DNA of 16,030 nucleotides, taken from positions 1-16,030 of the forward strand of contig DKAT01000040.1 in assembly GCA_002450905.1 (NCBI GenBank), in the 5' to 3' direction. Under the pieces are notes generated by a model. That model was not told where the DNA came from. It saw only the letters and a program-made list of their open reading frames with translations, and did no database searches. Each line of letters begins with the position of its first letter. Position 1 is the first letter of the stretch. The position numbers were made by a program, and so were the translations under genes. Below, piece after piece: positions 5,794-13,383 of this stretch. The DNA is from Spirochaetia bacterium UBA6919. GTDB taxonomy: Bacteria > Spirochaetota > UBA6919.

Positions 5794-7071
5794 TCAATTT
5801 TCATAGATTTTGTGGAATAATTTAAAATAATCAGGGAAAGTCTTAGAAACGCAATTTGGATCTATAATAGTAATCCCTTTAGATTTTAATCCTGCTAAGG
5901 AAAAGGACATAGCCATTCTGTGATCGTCGTAAGTTTCGATTTCAGCAGGAAAGTATTTTTGTTTTGGAGTAATAACTAAACCATCTTGTAATTCTTCAAC
6001 TTCGGCACCCAATTTTGTTAATTCATTATAAAGCGCATGAATGCGATCTGTTTCTTTTACTCTCATGTTTTCAACATTTTTAATTATTGTTTTACCCTCA
6101 ACGAATAATGCTAAAACAGCAAGGGTTTGAACCACATCAGACATATCTCTCATGTCAATTTCTATACCTTTTTTTGCTGGTCCAATGACTTCAACAAAAT
6201 TGTGCCCGTATTCTACAGAACAACCCATTTTAGACAATACATTTAAAAAATGGATATCCCCCTGTTTTGTATTATTATCAATATTATATACCCTGACCCG
6301 ACCTCCTGTTATGGCAGGCATTGCAAAAAAATATGAAGCGTTAGAAGCGTCTCCTTCTATAAGATATTCTCTATGGCGGTATGTTTGGTTTGGTTGTACC
6401 TTAAGATATTTATAGTCTAAGTTAGATATTTCGATACCAAAATCTTTCATTATGGATGATGTGATATCAATATATGGCTTTGAGACAAGGTCATCGATGA
6501 TTTCAATATCAATACCCTGCTTTGTAAATGCACCGATTAAGATTAATGAGGAGATATATTGACTACTTATTTTTCCGCTTATTCTGGTCTTTCCACCCTT
6601 TAATTTATTAGAATTAATGATCAGAGGGGGGTATCCAGTTTTTTTTCCATAAGTAACGTTTGCGCCAAGGGAATTTAGACTGTCTACCAGATCTTTTATC
6701 GGGCGTTCCTGCATTCTTTCATTTCCAGTGATGATAACATTTCCTGATCCAAGTGTCAAAAAAGAAGTTAGAAATCTCATGGCTGTGCCTGCATTGCCAA
6801 TAAAAATTTCATTATTTGAAAGAGAGAAATGACCTTTTGTACCCAAAATAGTTATTTCATTTTGTGACTCATTAGACATGATTTTAAATCCCAAGGACTT
6901 GAGAGCTGATTGCATATAGATAGTGTCATCGCTAAATAGTGCATTTTTTAAAACAGTTTTACCATCTGAGAGAGCTGAGATAATTAGTGCACGATTTGTA
7001 ATACTTTTTGAACCAGGGATGTAGAAATCAGAGTCTATTTTATTTATGGGTTGGATGTTGATTTTATTCAT
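5794..7071 (-). CDS. aroA: 3-phosphoshikimate 1-carboxyvinyltransferase (EPSP synthase)
   Basis: A 425-residue enzyme of the shikimate pathway, joining phosphoenolpyruvate to shikimate 3-phosphate on the way to chorismate and aromatic amino acids; cytoplasmic. Visible motifs: PGSKSITNRAL (19-29, with K22, S23 and R27 at canonical positions), GNAGTAMRF (92-100), QERPIKDLVD, SSQYISSLIL, GDASNASYFFAMPAI, DMSDVVQTLAVLA, RVKETDRI and the C-terminal DDHRMAMSFSLAGL. The residue aligned with E. coli Pro101 is Phe100, a natural variation also seen in other lineages. ATG 7071 has no recognisable Shine-Dalgarno; instead a 16-bp hairpin ends 9 nt before it. The gene is third in a minus-strand series after two TPR genes, 58 nt from the previous stop. 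Other shikimate genes are not seen in the window. Confidence 0.96.
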   Translation of the reverse strand: MNKINIQPINKIDSDFYIPGSKSITNRALIISALSDGKTVLKNALFSDDTIYMQSALKSLGFKIMSNESQNEITILGTKGHFSLSNNEIFIGNAGTAMRFLTSFLTLGSGNVIITGNERMQERPIKDLVDSLNSLGANVTYGKKTGYPPLIINSNKLKGGKTRISGKISSQYISSLILIGAFTKQGIDIEIIDDLVSKPYIDITSSIMKDFGIEISNLDYKYLKVQPNQTYRHREYLIEGDASNASYFFAMPAITGGRVRVYNIDNNTKQGDIHFLNVLSKMGCSVEYGHNFVEVIGPAKKGIEIDMRDMSDVVQTLAVLALFVEGKTIIKNVENMRVKETDRIHALYNELTKLGAEVEELQDGLVITPKQKYFPAEIETYDDHRMAMSFSLAGLKSKGITIIDPNCVSKTFPDYFKLFHKIYEN

Positions 7072-7080
7072 TTTTTGATA

Positions 7081-7117
7081 ATTAGATTACATAGCTCGAA
7101 AAGCCATGTAATCTAAT
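7081..7117 (-). promoter_or_regulatory. 16-bp RNA hairpin immediately upstream of aroA
   Basis: The 12-nt arms ATTAGATTACAT (7081-7092) and ATGTAATCTAAT (7106-7117) are perfectly complementary and continue inward with GCT/AGC. Position 7093 against 7105 is A-C on plus-strand RNA but G-U on minus-strand RNA, so the stem is continuous (16 bp, 5-nt loop) only in the transcript that carries aroA. No U-run follows, so it is not a classical terminator. It ends 9 nt from the aroA start, where translation or RNA processing could be affected. Confidence 0.7.
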
Positions 7118-7129
7118 CCAATTTATTAT

Positions 7130-9742
7130 CTATTCTTCTGTTATACCTAATATTCTCATGTAAACTCTCACTTTTCTCTGTTTTTTATAATCAGGAAATT
7201 TAGTAATGAGATTTTGGATAGCTTCTTTTGCTTTGTCATTATTTTTGATTTTGAAATAGGATTCCCCAAGTAGCAGATAATTATTAGCATCTTTTTCATT
7301 TAAGCTAATAGCTTTTTCAAAATGTGGTATAGCTTTCTCGTAATTTTTGTTTGCAAAATATACTGAAGCAAGATTTTTCTGAGCAGTGTAGTCATTGTCT
7401 TTAATAGAAACTGCTTTACTTAAAGCATTTATGGATTTTTCTTTGTTTCCAACAAGAAAATATGCAGTACCAAGAGTTTTATTTACTTCAAATATATTTG
7501 GATTAATTTCATTTGCTTTTTCAAGGTTTTCTATAGATTTATCAAGATCAGCCTTATTTCTCTGACCTGAAGCCTGTTTACTTTTAGCAAAGTATACACC
7601 ACCCAGACCAATATAGGAATCTACCCTTTTTGGGTCTGATTTTGCGGCTGTGTTATATTTTTCAATACTATTATCATATTGTTTTAATCCAAAGTATGCA
7701 GCACCAAAATCAGCATTTAAGGCATAATCATCTGATTTTATGGCATTTGCTTTATTAAAATTTTCTAGAGCTTTATTATAATTCTTTTTCACGAGATAAA
7801 GTCTTCCAGTATTGTACAGAGCTTCAAAACTTTTTGGATTTAACTCAGCGGCCTTTTCATAATTTTGAATTGCTGAGTCCATTTTATCGGGACTTTGTTT
7901 ACTCTGTGTTTCATAAGTTTTTGCTAACAGGAATGCCATTTCATAAGAGTTTGGATTTGATTCCAAGCCGTTTTTAAGAGTCTCAGTAGCTTTATCAAAT
8001 TGTTTTTTCTTGTAATATATTTCACCAAGCTGGATATGAGCTTTTGCATATTTACTATCTAATTCTAGAGCTTTTTTATAATCAGCTTCAGCACCATCAA
8101 GATCGTTTAGTCGCTCTTTTCCTACACCACGATCATAATAAGCGTTTCGTCGGTAATTATTGTTTAATTTGTTTTCCTTTGCGATGGCTTTATCAAACAT
8201 CTCTATGCCTTCTTTGTTTTGGGAGGATAGGAGTTTAATTACACCAAGTTTAAAGTAAGCATATGGGGCATTATCAAAATATTTGTATTTTTCTTCATTT
8301 TCTTTTTCAATAACCTTTTTAAAATGCTCATCAGCTTTGTTATCCTGGAACTTACTGTAATAGATTTCACCTTTTGTGAAGTGTGCATTAGGCTCATCCG
8401 GGTCAATCTCATGAGCTTTATTTGACGATTCTACAGCTCTATTTAAATCATTCTTTTTATAATATGCAGTGCCTTTGTATGAATGTGCAGGGGCATGTTT
8501 TGGATTTACTTCAGTAGCTTTATCAAAGTTTTTGATAGCTTCATCATAATTTCCTTCTTGTAATTCCTGCATACCTCGTTTAAAATACTGATCAGCTAGA
8601 GCATTTTTTTCACTCGTGTCATTGTCTTTCAAAGCTTGAGTGTATTTTCCAATAAGAGTATCAATTTTTTTGTCTTGATCTTCATCAGGTTTTGGGTCTT
8701 TATTTTTCTTAAGATTTTCTAATAAGTCGATTGCTTCTTTATATTGTTTAGCATCACCTTTTTTTTCTGCTTCAGCAATTTTTTGATCAATAAAACCTTT
8801 AGAGAATTGTTTTATGAGATCATCAATTTTTTTCGATTGTGTATCATTTGGTTTTGGGTTTTCAAAAGATTTTGCGTTGTTTAATTTAGAGATTGCATTA
8901 ATAAAATCACCGTTTTTACCAAGCTCTTCGGCTTCTTTAATGAGTTGATCAATAGGATTTGGTCCTTCTATTATTTTTGGTTCTTTTTTATTATCTGTCC
9001 CGTCTGTAGTAATTCTATTAGCATTTTTGGAAATATCACCACCATCAGGTTTTTCAAAATTATCGATAGTACCATCTTTCTTTGTATCTCTTGGTGTAAC
9101 TTTTCCATGATGAGTTTTTCTTGTAGGATAAGGTGTTTTTCCATACCATTTTGGCATATATCGATTAACAGTACCTCTATGGTATCTTTTTCCAACAGGA
9201 GCTATGACTAAAGGCATTTTATCTTTGCCAGTTTTATCTGTCTCAGAGGTTTTATCGTCTTTTTTATCTTTATCACGATCTTGCTCTACTTCTTTATCTT
9301 CAATATCTTTTAATTTTTTCTTAAGATCATTTAGTTTATCTGTATATTCTTTTATGAGGTCATCAATGATTTGATTTTCTTCAGAAGTCGGAGCGGGTTT
9401 TTTGCTATTTTTTGCTTTATTTAAGATTTCAATCGCTTCTTCGTATAATTTTATGGCATCTTTTATTGATTCTTTATCTAATTTATCAACTTTATCTTTA
9501 TCGGTGGTAGGTTCAATTTTGGATTTAGCCTCGTCACCTTTTTTCTTTGCTTCTTTAATTAAATCAGCTATAGACTTAACAGGTTCTTTATCTACTTTTT
9601 CTTCTTTAGTTGTGGGTTGATCTTTTCCAACAAATAGATTTTTAATTTTAGAACTGAAAATGATACCAAGGATAATTAATATTAAAATTATCACAATAGT
9701 ATATGCAATAATATTACTCTTTTGTTTTTGTCCCGATGCCAT
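7130..9742 (-). CDS. large membrane-anchored TPR protein with repeated helical hairpins
   Basis: An 870-residue protein, not assignable to a named family beyond TPR. Order: a hydrophobic anchor at residues 11-29, then a Lys/Asp/Glu-rich low-complexity stretch. A two-helix unit occurs three times (about 58-140, 263-318, 317-373) with the pattern LIKEA..GD..AI..L..AK..P.P....KIDDLI. Between copies one and two is a basic, aromatic-rich insert (185-214: RYHRG, RYMPKWYGK, TRKTHHGK). From about 383 to 860 there are roughly a dozen tetratricopeptide repeats (for example GNYDEAIKNFDKATEVNP). TPRs act as protein-protein scaffolds, so an envelope scaffold facing the periplasm is plausible; orientation is inferred. 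ATG 9742 has AAGGA 8 nt upstream. It follows the secreted TPR gene by 54 nt and precedes aroA. Copy number of TPRs is by eye. Confidence 0.85.
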   Translation of the reverse strand: MASGQKQKSNIIAYTIVIILILIILGIIFSSKIKNLFVGKDQPTTKEEKVDKEPVKSIADLIKEAKKKGDEAKSKIEPTTDKDKVDKLDKESIKDAIKLYEEAIEILNKAKNSKKPAPTSEENQIIDDLIKEYTDKLNDLKKKLKDIEDKEVEQDRDKDKKDDKTSETDKTGKDKMPLVIAPVGKRYHRGTVNRYMPKWYGKTPYPTRKTHHGKVTPRDTKKDGTIDNFEKPDGGDISKNANRITTDGTDNKKEPKIIEGPNPIDQLIKEAEELGKNGDFINAISKLNNAKSFENPKPNDTQSKKIDDLIKQFSKGFIDQKIAEAEKKGDAKQYKEAIDLLENLKKNKDPKPDEDQDKKIDTLIGKYTQALKDNDTSEKNALADQYFKRGMQELQEGNYDEAIKNFDKATEVNPKHAPAHSYKGTAYYKKNDLNRAVESSNKAHEIDPDEPNAHFTKGEIYYSKFQDNKADEHFKKVIEKENEEKYKYFDNAPYAYFKLGVIKLLSSQNKEGIEMFDKAIAKENKLNNNYRRNAYYDRGVGKERLNDLDGAEADYKKALELDSKYAKAHIQLGEIYYKKKQFDKATETLKNGLESNPNSYEMAFLLAKTYETQSKQSPDKMDSAIQNYEKAAELNPKSFEALYNTGRLYLVKKNYNKALENFNKANAIKSDDYALNADFGAAYFGLKQYDNSIEKYNTAAKSDPKRVDSYIGLGGVYFAKSKQASGQRNKADLDKSIENLEKANEINPNIFEVNKTLGTAYFLVGNKEKSINALSKAVSIKDNDYTAQKNLASVYFANKNYEKAIPHFEKAISLNEKDANNYLLLGESYFKIKNNDKAKEAIQNLITKFPDYKKQRKVRVYMRILGITEE

Positions 9743-9796
9743 AAATATTTCCTTTTTATTAGACTTTTTATTTTAATTATTTAGAAACAAATGTAA

Positions 9797-10615
9797 TTAT
9801 CTTTCAACCTCGTCAAATTCTTTACCTTCTTTTTTATCAGGTTGTTCTTTGACTTCGATATCTTCAGAATCTACTTTAACATTTGAAACAGAGTTTTCGA
9901 TTTCTTTATTTGCCTGTTGTTTTTCTTTTTCTTTCAAATCATTAACAAGTTTATCTTCTTCTTCTTTTATTTCTTTTTCAGAAGATGGGGCTTTTTTTTC
10001 TTTTTTATCCTTGTTATCTTCGATAATTTTTTTATCTTCGCCTCTTGCACCTTTTGAAACTTGTTTTGACCATTTGAAATTTTCACTTTTAATAATATCC
10101 AGAGCTTTTCTTATACTTTGATATTGAGGAGAAGTGGGGTCTTTTTGCAAGTATGTTTCCCAAGAACCAACAACACCCTCTTTATTTTTGAGATTATAAT
10201 AGATCATTCCTTTATACAAATAAGTTTTGGGATACTCATCAGTAAGTTTTTGGAGCTGATCATATGTGTTGAGAGCTTCTTTATAATCAAGAGCTGATTG
10301 ATATGTTCTGGCCAGATTTAGAAGAAATGGATGTTTTTCATTTCCTTTTGAGAGTTCAATTCCTCTTTTGTAGAATTCAACAGATTTTGAAAATTGTTTT
10401 TTATGATTATATATATTTCCTATATAAAAATGGAGCTTAGTATCCATGGGGTTTTCTTTATAAGCCTTTTCGAGGTATACGAGGGAGAGTTCGTATTTTC
10501 CTTGTTTATAAAGTTTAATTCCATTTTTAAGTGGGGATAGATTTTGAGAAAATGTGTAATAAGATGTTAGATTGATTATAAATCCTATTAATAGAAAAAT
10601 AGTTATACGATTCAT
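9797..10615 (-). CDS. secreted TPR protein with charged C-terminal tail
   Basis: A 272-residue protein with an N-terminal signal peptide (hydrophobic core about residues 5-20, likely cleavage near FSQ-N at 22-25; no lipobox cysteine). Three to four TPR-like helical pairs follow (about 28-165, for example YKQGKYELSLVYLEKAYKENP), then a strongly charged Lys/Glu tail (about 189-272). The fold implies a periplasmic binding or assembly role; the tail resembles those of Bat-type aerotolerance TPR proteins, but no bat genes are adjacent, so I leave it unnamed. ATG 10615 is chosen for its GGAGG 7 nt upstream; a GTG at 10666 lies at the predicted transcription start and has no ribosome site. It heads the TPR-TPR-aroA series, with its promoter at 10677-10705. 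Confidence 0.82.
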   Translation of the reverse strand: MNRITIFLLIGFIINLTSYYTFSQNLSPLKNGIKLYKQGKYELSLVYLEKAYKENPMDTKLHFYIGNIYNHKKQFSKSVEFYKRGIELSKGNEKHPFLLNLARTYQSALDYKEALNTYDQLQKLTDEYPKTYLYKGMIYYNLKNKEGVVGSWETYLQKDPTSPQYQSIRKALDIIKSENFKWSKQVSKGARGEDKKIIEDNKDKKEKKAPSSEKEIKEEEDKLVNDLKEKEKQQANKEIENSVSNVKVDSEDIEVKEQPDKKEGKEFDEVER

Positions 10616-10676
10616 GGTATACCTCCGAACAGTTTGTAAATATAATGCTATTACTTTTATAAACACTTAAGACATA

Positions 10677-10705
10677 AGTATAAATAAAAACACAAAAAAT
10701 GTCTA
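10677..10705 (-). promoter_or_regulatory. promoter of the TPR-TPR-aroA series
   Basis: On the minus strand TAGACA (10705-10700) is followed by exactly 17 nt and TATACT (10682-10677); each box matches 5 of 6 consensus bases. The start would lie near 10670, about 55 nt before the ATG at 10615. Confidence 0.6.
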
Positions 10706-10838
10706 TATAAATCTGCCATGAGCATTTTTTTTTATTTTTCAATAAAATTGATATATCGATATGAAATCAAAAAAAATTATTTATATTTTTTTTTGGGGGA
10801 AACCTCCAGATTTTAAAAAAGATATATTATTTTTTATA

Positions 10839-10865
10839 TTGACCTGTTTGAATTGTATATATAAT
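10839..10865 (+). promoter_or_regulatory. possible promoter of the TPR-Mrr gene
   Basis: TTGACC (10839-10844) and a perfect TATAAT (10860-10865) are separated by 15 nt, shorter than the optimal 17. The leader to ATG 10936 would be about 65 nt. AT-rich context makes chance matches likely. Confidence 0.4.
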
Positions 10866-10935
10866 TTATCTGTGATAAAATTTCAAGTTTATTTTAAAAA
10901 ATATTTAAATTATTTTTTCCAAGGATGAAGATAAT

Positions 10936-12282
10936 ATGATTAATTATTTGATAATACTGATAATAGTTGCTGTATTTCTTGTTATATTCTATGTGATTTC
11001 AAGAAATTTATTATCTTCTTCTAAGATAGATAAGGCAATAAAGTTTTTGAATAAAAAAGAATATGATGAGGCTTTGAAACTGTTAAAGGATTTGATTCAA
11101 AAAAACGACAGGAATGTATTGGCTCATTATTATTTAGGAGAGGTGTATTTTTTAAAGGAGAATATGGAGTATGCACTTCCTGAGTTCAGAAAAGTAATTC
11201 AGTTGAATAATTATAGTGGAGATTTGTCAGAAGCTAGGGTGAGGGAGAGATTGGCAGAGATATTTCTTCATTTTAATCAACTGGAAGAGGCCCAAAAAGA
11301 GTTATTGCTAATTTTGAAGTTGGAGCCAGAGAATTATAATTATTATTATCGTGTGGGAGAGATATTTTATCAGAGAAATTTTAAAGAGAATGCAGCAGGG
11401 TATTTTCAAAAAGCATATGAACTTAATCCTTCACATATTGATACGTTATTTCGCTTAGGCGAGATCTATTATGATTCCAGACGGCCATCGGATGCTTTAA
11501 TATATATGAAAAATTGTTTGAAAGGAGATCCAGGGTATCATAAGGCACATTATTATATAGGAATGATATATTTAGATAGCAAAAATTATCTCCAGGCTAT
11601 TCAGGAGTTTGAAATAAGTCAAGGGGATTCTGAGTATAGATTACGATCATTTTTGCAAAAGGGTCGTGCTTATTTAGATTCTAGTAATCCAGATAAAGCA
11701 ATAGTGGAGCTTCAGCGAGGAGAAAGTCATATTAAAGAAGAAAATTCAGTGAGTACCGCCTTAAGATATCTTTTAGCAGACGTATATGAAAGGATACGTG
11801 ATATTCCCTCTGCTTTGACACAATGGGAGCGAATATCGATGGTTAATCCAAAATATCGTGATGTTCCTCAGAAATTAGAAGAGTATCAAGATCTTCGGTT
11901 GAATGATGTTTTAAAAGATTTTTTAACGGCTTCTGATTCCAAGTTTGAGTCAATTTGTGAAAAGATTGCCAATAAATTAAATTATGAGGTACTCGATAAA
12001 AATATTACTCGTGGAGTGGTAGGGACTCTTATAACATCAGAACCTGAGAGTCAGTGGCGTGGAGTTAAAAGGGCTAAGCAGCTATTTAAGATATTTCGAT
12101 TAAATGATAAAGTGGGAGACAAGATAATAAGGGAAATGTTAGAAGAAATGAAACATGTGGGAGCGGTAAGAGCGATTTGTATTTCTGCGTCTGATTTTAC
12201 CAGACAGGCTTTAGAATATGCAGAGACTAGACCGATTGAACTTTATGATAGAATTAAACTAACTAGTGTGTTATCTAAATAA
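10936..12282 (+). CDS. membrane-anchored TPR protein with degenerate Mrr-like C-terminal domain
   Basis: A 448-residue protein: an N-terminal membrane helix (about 3-22), a TPR array (about 31-310, for example NKKEYDEALKLLKDLIQKN, ENAAGYFQKAYELNPSH), and a C-terminal region (about 336-446) resembling the Mrr/PD-(D/E)xK nuclease fold. The clue is the ending, GAVRAICISASDFTRQALEYAE then RPIELYD, matching the usual A-x-x-x-T-x-x-F-(T/S)-x-x-A...PIELID pattern. The catalytic D and the Q-x-K positions appear replaced: the DV region reads VVGTLI and the QCK region reads LFK. A nuclease-dead adaptor or sensor role is inferred. ATG 10936 has AAGGA 10 nt upstream. It is divergent from the secreted TPR gene and 22 nt upstream of the RseC-like gene. 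Confidence 0.82.
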   Translation: MINYLIILIIVAVFLVIFYVISRNLLSSSKIDKAIKFLNKKEYDEALKLLKDLIQKNDRNVLAHYYLGEVYFLKENMEYALPEFRKVIQLNNYSGDLSEARVRERLAEIFLHFNQLEEAQKELLLILKLEPENYNYYYRVGEIFYQRNFKENAAGYFQKAYELNPSHIDTLFRLGEIYYDSRRPSDALIYMKNCLKGDPGYHKAHYYIGMIYLDSKNYLQAIQEFEISQGDSEYRLRSFLQKGRAYLDSSNPDKAIVELQRGESHIKEENSVSTALRYLLADVYERIRDIPSALTQWERISMVNPKYRDVPQKLEEYQDLRLNDVLKDFLTASDSKFESICEKIANKLNYEVLDKNITRGVVGTLITSEPESQWRGVKRAKQLFKIFRLNDKVGDKIIREMLEEMKHVGAVRAICISASDFTRQALEYAETRPIELYDRIKLTSVLSK

Positions 12283-12304
12283 AAAAATATTGTTGGTTAG
12301 ATGA

Positions 12305-12757
12305 ATGGATGAAATAGGACGGGTTGTTGCAATAGATAATGATAAAATTATTATACAATTAGAAAGCTCAGCCAGTTGTTCTGATTGTAATTCTTGTTCT
12401 GTAGGGCATGATGATAAAGTTCGTTATCTGACATTAAATAATGACATTAATGCTGAGATCAATGATCGTGTGGAACTTGAAATCAATCCATCGATGAGCA
12501 TATTAGCTTCTGTTATTCTTTATTTGTTCCCTATTTTGATGATGATTGCAGGATATTTAATAGGGGATACCATTGAGGTGTCGAATAGAAGCCTCAGGGG
12601 TGATAGTGAGATAGCGATATTTGTTTCTATAGGATTTTTGATCTTATCATTTATAATCATTCATTTTTCAGATAAGTATTTCAAGAGATTGAATATCATG
12701 ACTCCCAAGGTTATGAAGTTATATAAATCACATACTATTACTTTAGATGATCTGTAA
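12305..12757 (+). CDS. RseC/MucC-family membrane protein
   Basis: A 150-residue protein with the RseC/MucC layout: a small N-terminal domain (EIGRVVAIDNDKIIIQL), a cysteine cluster C25-SD-C28-NS-C31, then two membrane helices (about 65-86 and 102-120) and a short basic cytoplasmic tail. Family members are linked to sigma-E regulation and to the SoxR-reducing Rnf system in proteobacteria; what it does here is open, since no rnf, soxR or sigma-E gene is nearby. Relatives usually carry a similar spaced Cys motif, often attributed to iron-sulfur or redox chemistry. It starts 22 nt after the TPR-Mrr gene and 22 nt before the DUF1232 gene, so these three probably form an operon. The ribosome site before ATG 12305 is poor, suggesting coupling to upstream translation. 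Confidence 0.8.
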   Translation: MDEIGRVVAIDNDKIIIQLESSASCSDCNSCSVGHDDKVRYLTLNNDINAEINDRVELEINPSMSILASVILYLFPILMMIAGYLIGDTIEVSNRSLRGDSEIAIFVSIGFLILSFIIIHFSDKYFKRLNIMTPKVMKLYKSHTITLDDL

Positions 12758-12779
12758 AATAATCTACTACTAATTTTTT

Positions 12780-13145
12780 ATGAAAGTCAATCTGATAAAA
12801 CAATTTATAACAACTTGGAACAGTAAAAGTAATTCAAATATTGATCAAGAAACTTTAGATAGGGATTTTTACAAGATTGAAGAGTCTTTTTTAAAAAAGA
12901 ATCAGGAATTATCTGGGCGTTACAGATGGATAGAAGATTTATATTTGTTATACAAATATTTTAAGGATGGGAAAGCAAGTATTTTTGAGAAGATTGGTAT
13001 ATTATTAGCTATTTTATATTTGTTAAATCCTTTTGATCTAATCCCCGATCCCATACCGTTTGTTGGATATTTAGATGATGGGATAATAATATTGTTTGTA
13101 GTTAATAAATTAAAAGATAAACTGGAACAATATAAACTTAAATGA
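12780..13145 (+). CDS. DUF1232 (YkvA-type) membrane protein
   Basis: A 121-residue protein carrying the DUF1232 signature NPFDLIPDPIPFVGYLDD (83-100) flanked by hydrophobic helices (about 70-82 and 100-110). The N-terminal 65 residues are charged and helical, as in YkvA-like proteins. Biochemical function of the family is unknown; membrane association is predicted. There is no Shine-Dalgarno before ATG 12780, which is 22 nt after the RseC-like stop. It is the last gene before a strong intrinsic terminator at 13173-13218 and so closes the TPR-Mrr, RseC-like, DUF1232 operon. Confidence 0.85.
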   Translation: MKVNLIKQFITTWNSKSNSNIDQETLDRDFYKIEESFLKKNQELSGRYRWIEDLYLLYKYFKDGKASIFEKIGILLAILYLLNPFDLIPDPIPFVGYLDDGIIILFVVNKLKDKLEQYKLK

Positions 13146-13172
13146 TTAGATGGAGACGTTGTTTGGAGAAAT

Positions 13173-13218
13173 AAAAAGGGCTAACCAGTTAGTATTTTTT
13201 ATGATCCAGCCCTTTTTT
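13173..13218 (+). terminator. intrinsic terminator after the DUF1232 gene
   Basis: AAAAAGGGCT (13173-13182) pairs perfectly with AGCCCTTTTT (13208-13217), ending in a T6 run (13213-13218). The 25-nt loop is long. With A-runs on one side and T-runs on the other it could act in both directions, though only the plus strand has a gene feeding into it. A smaller hairpin GTAAC-TAC-GTTAC follows at 13224-13236. Confidence 0.75.
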
Positions 13219-13383
13219 AAAAAGTAACTACGTTACAATTTAGTGATTCCCAATAAAATTACTAAAAATATTTCGAATAGTAAAATTATATAAATTTATA
13301 AAATACAAGTGTTTAAATTTTATCCCCTTTTAGAAGGTATTCTAAGAGACTTAATTTTTTACAAAAAAAGGAATATTTATTAT

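Larger units (their letters stand above)
10616..10935. other. 320-nt divergent intergenic region
   Basis: No gene is supported here. It holds promoters in both directions (minus: 10677-10705; plus: 10839-10865), long A and T tracts that may bend DNA, a 10-bp palindrome ATATCGATAT (10753-10762), and one G+C island, GGGGG-AAA-CCTCC (10795-10807), which folds into a short hairpin with one G-U pair. The two TPR genes on either side are probably expressed from this shared region. Confidence 0.6.

Noticed and set aside
8945..9211. Plus-strand and minus-strand frames inside the 870-residue TPR gene
   Set aside because: They are shadows of a lysine/glutamate-rich coding sequence, with composition explained by the real frame.
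10616..10666. GTG start for the secreted TPR protein at 10666
   Set aside because: It coincides with the predicted transcription start. ATG 10615 has GGAGG and begins a proper signal peptide.
10753..10762. Palindrome ATATCGATAT in the divergent region
   Set aside because: Short and single; not enough to call an operator without other copies.
11941..12282. Active Mrr-type restriction nuclease
   Set aside because: Catalytic Asp and Q/E-x-K residues are not present, and there is no methylase or other restriction component nearby.
13309..13383. GTG start for the HtrA-like protease
   Set aside because: No ribosome site, and the extension would bury the signal anchor behind 25 atypical residues.
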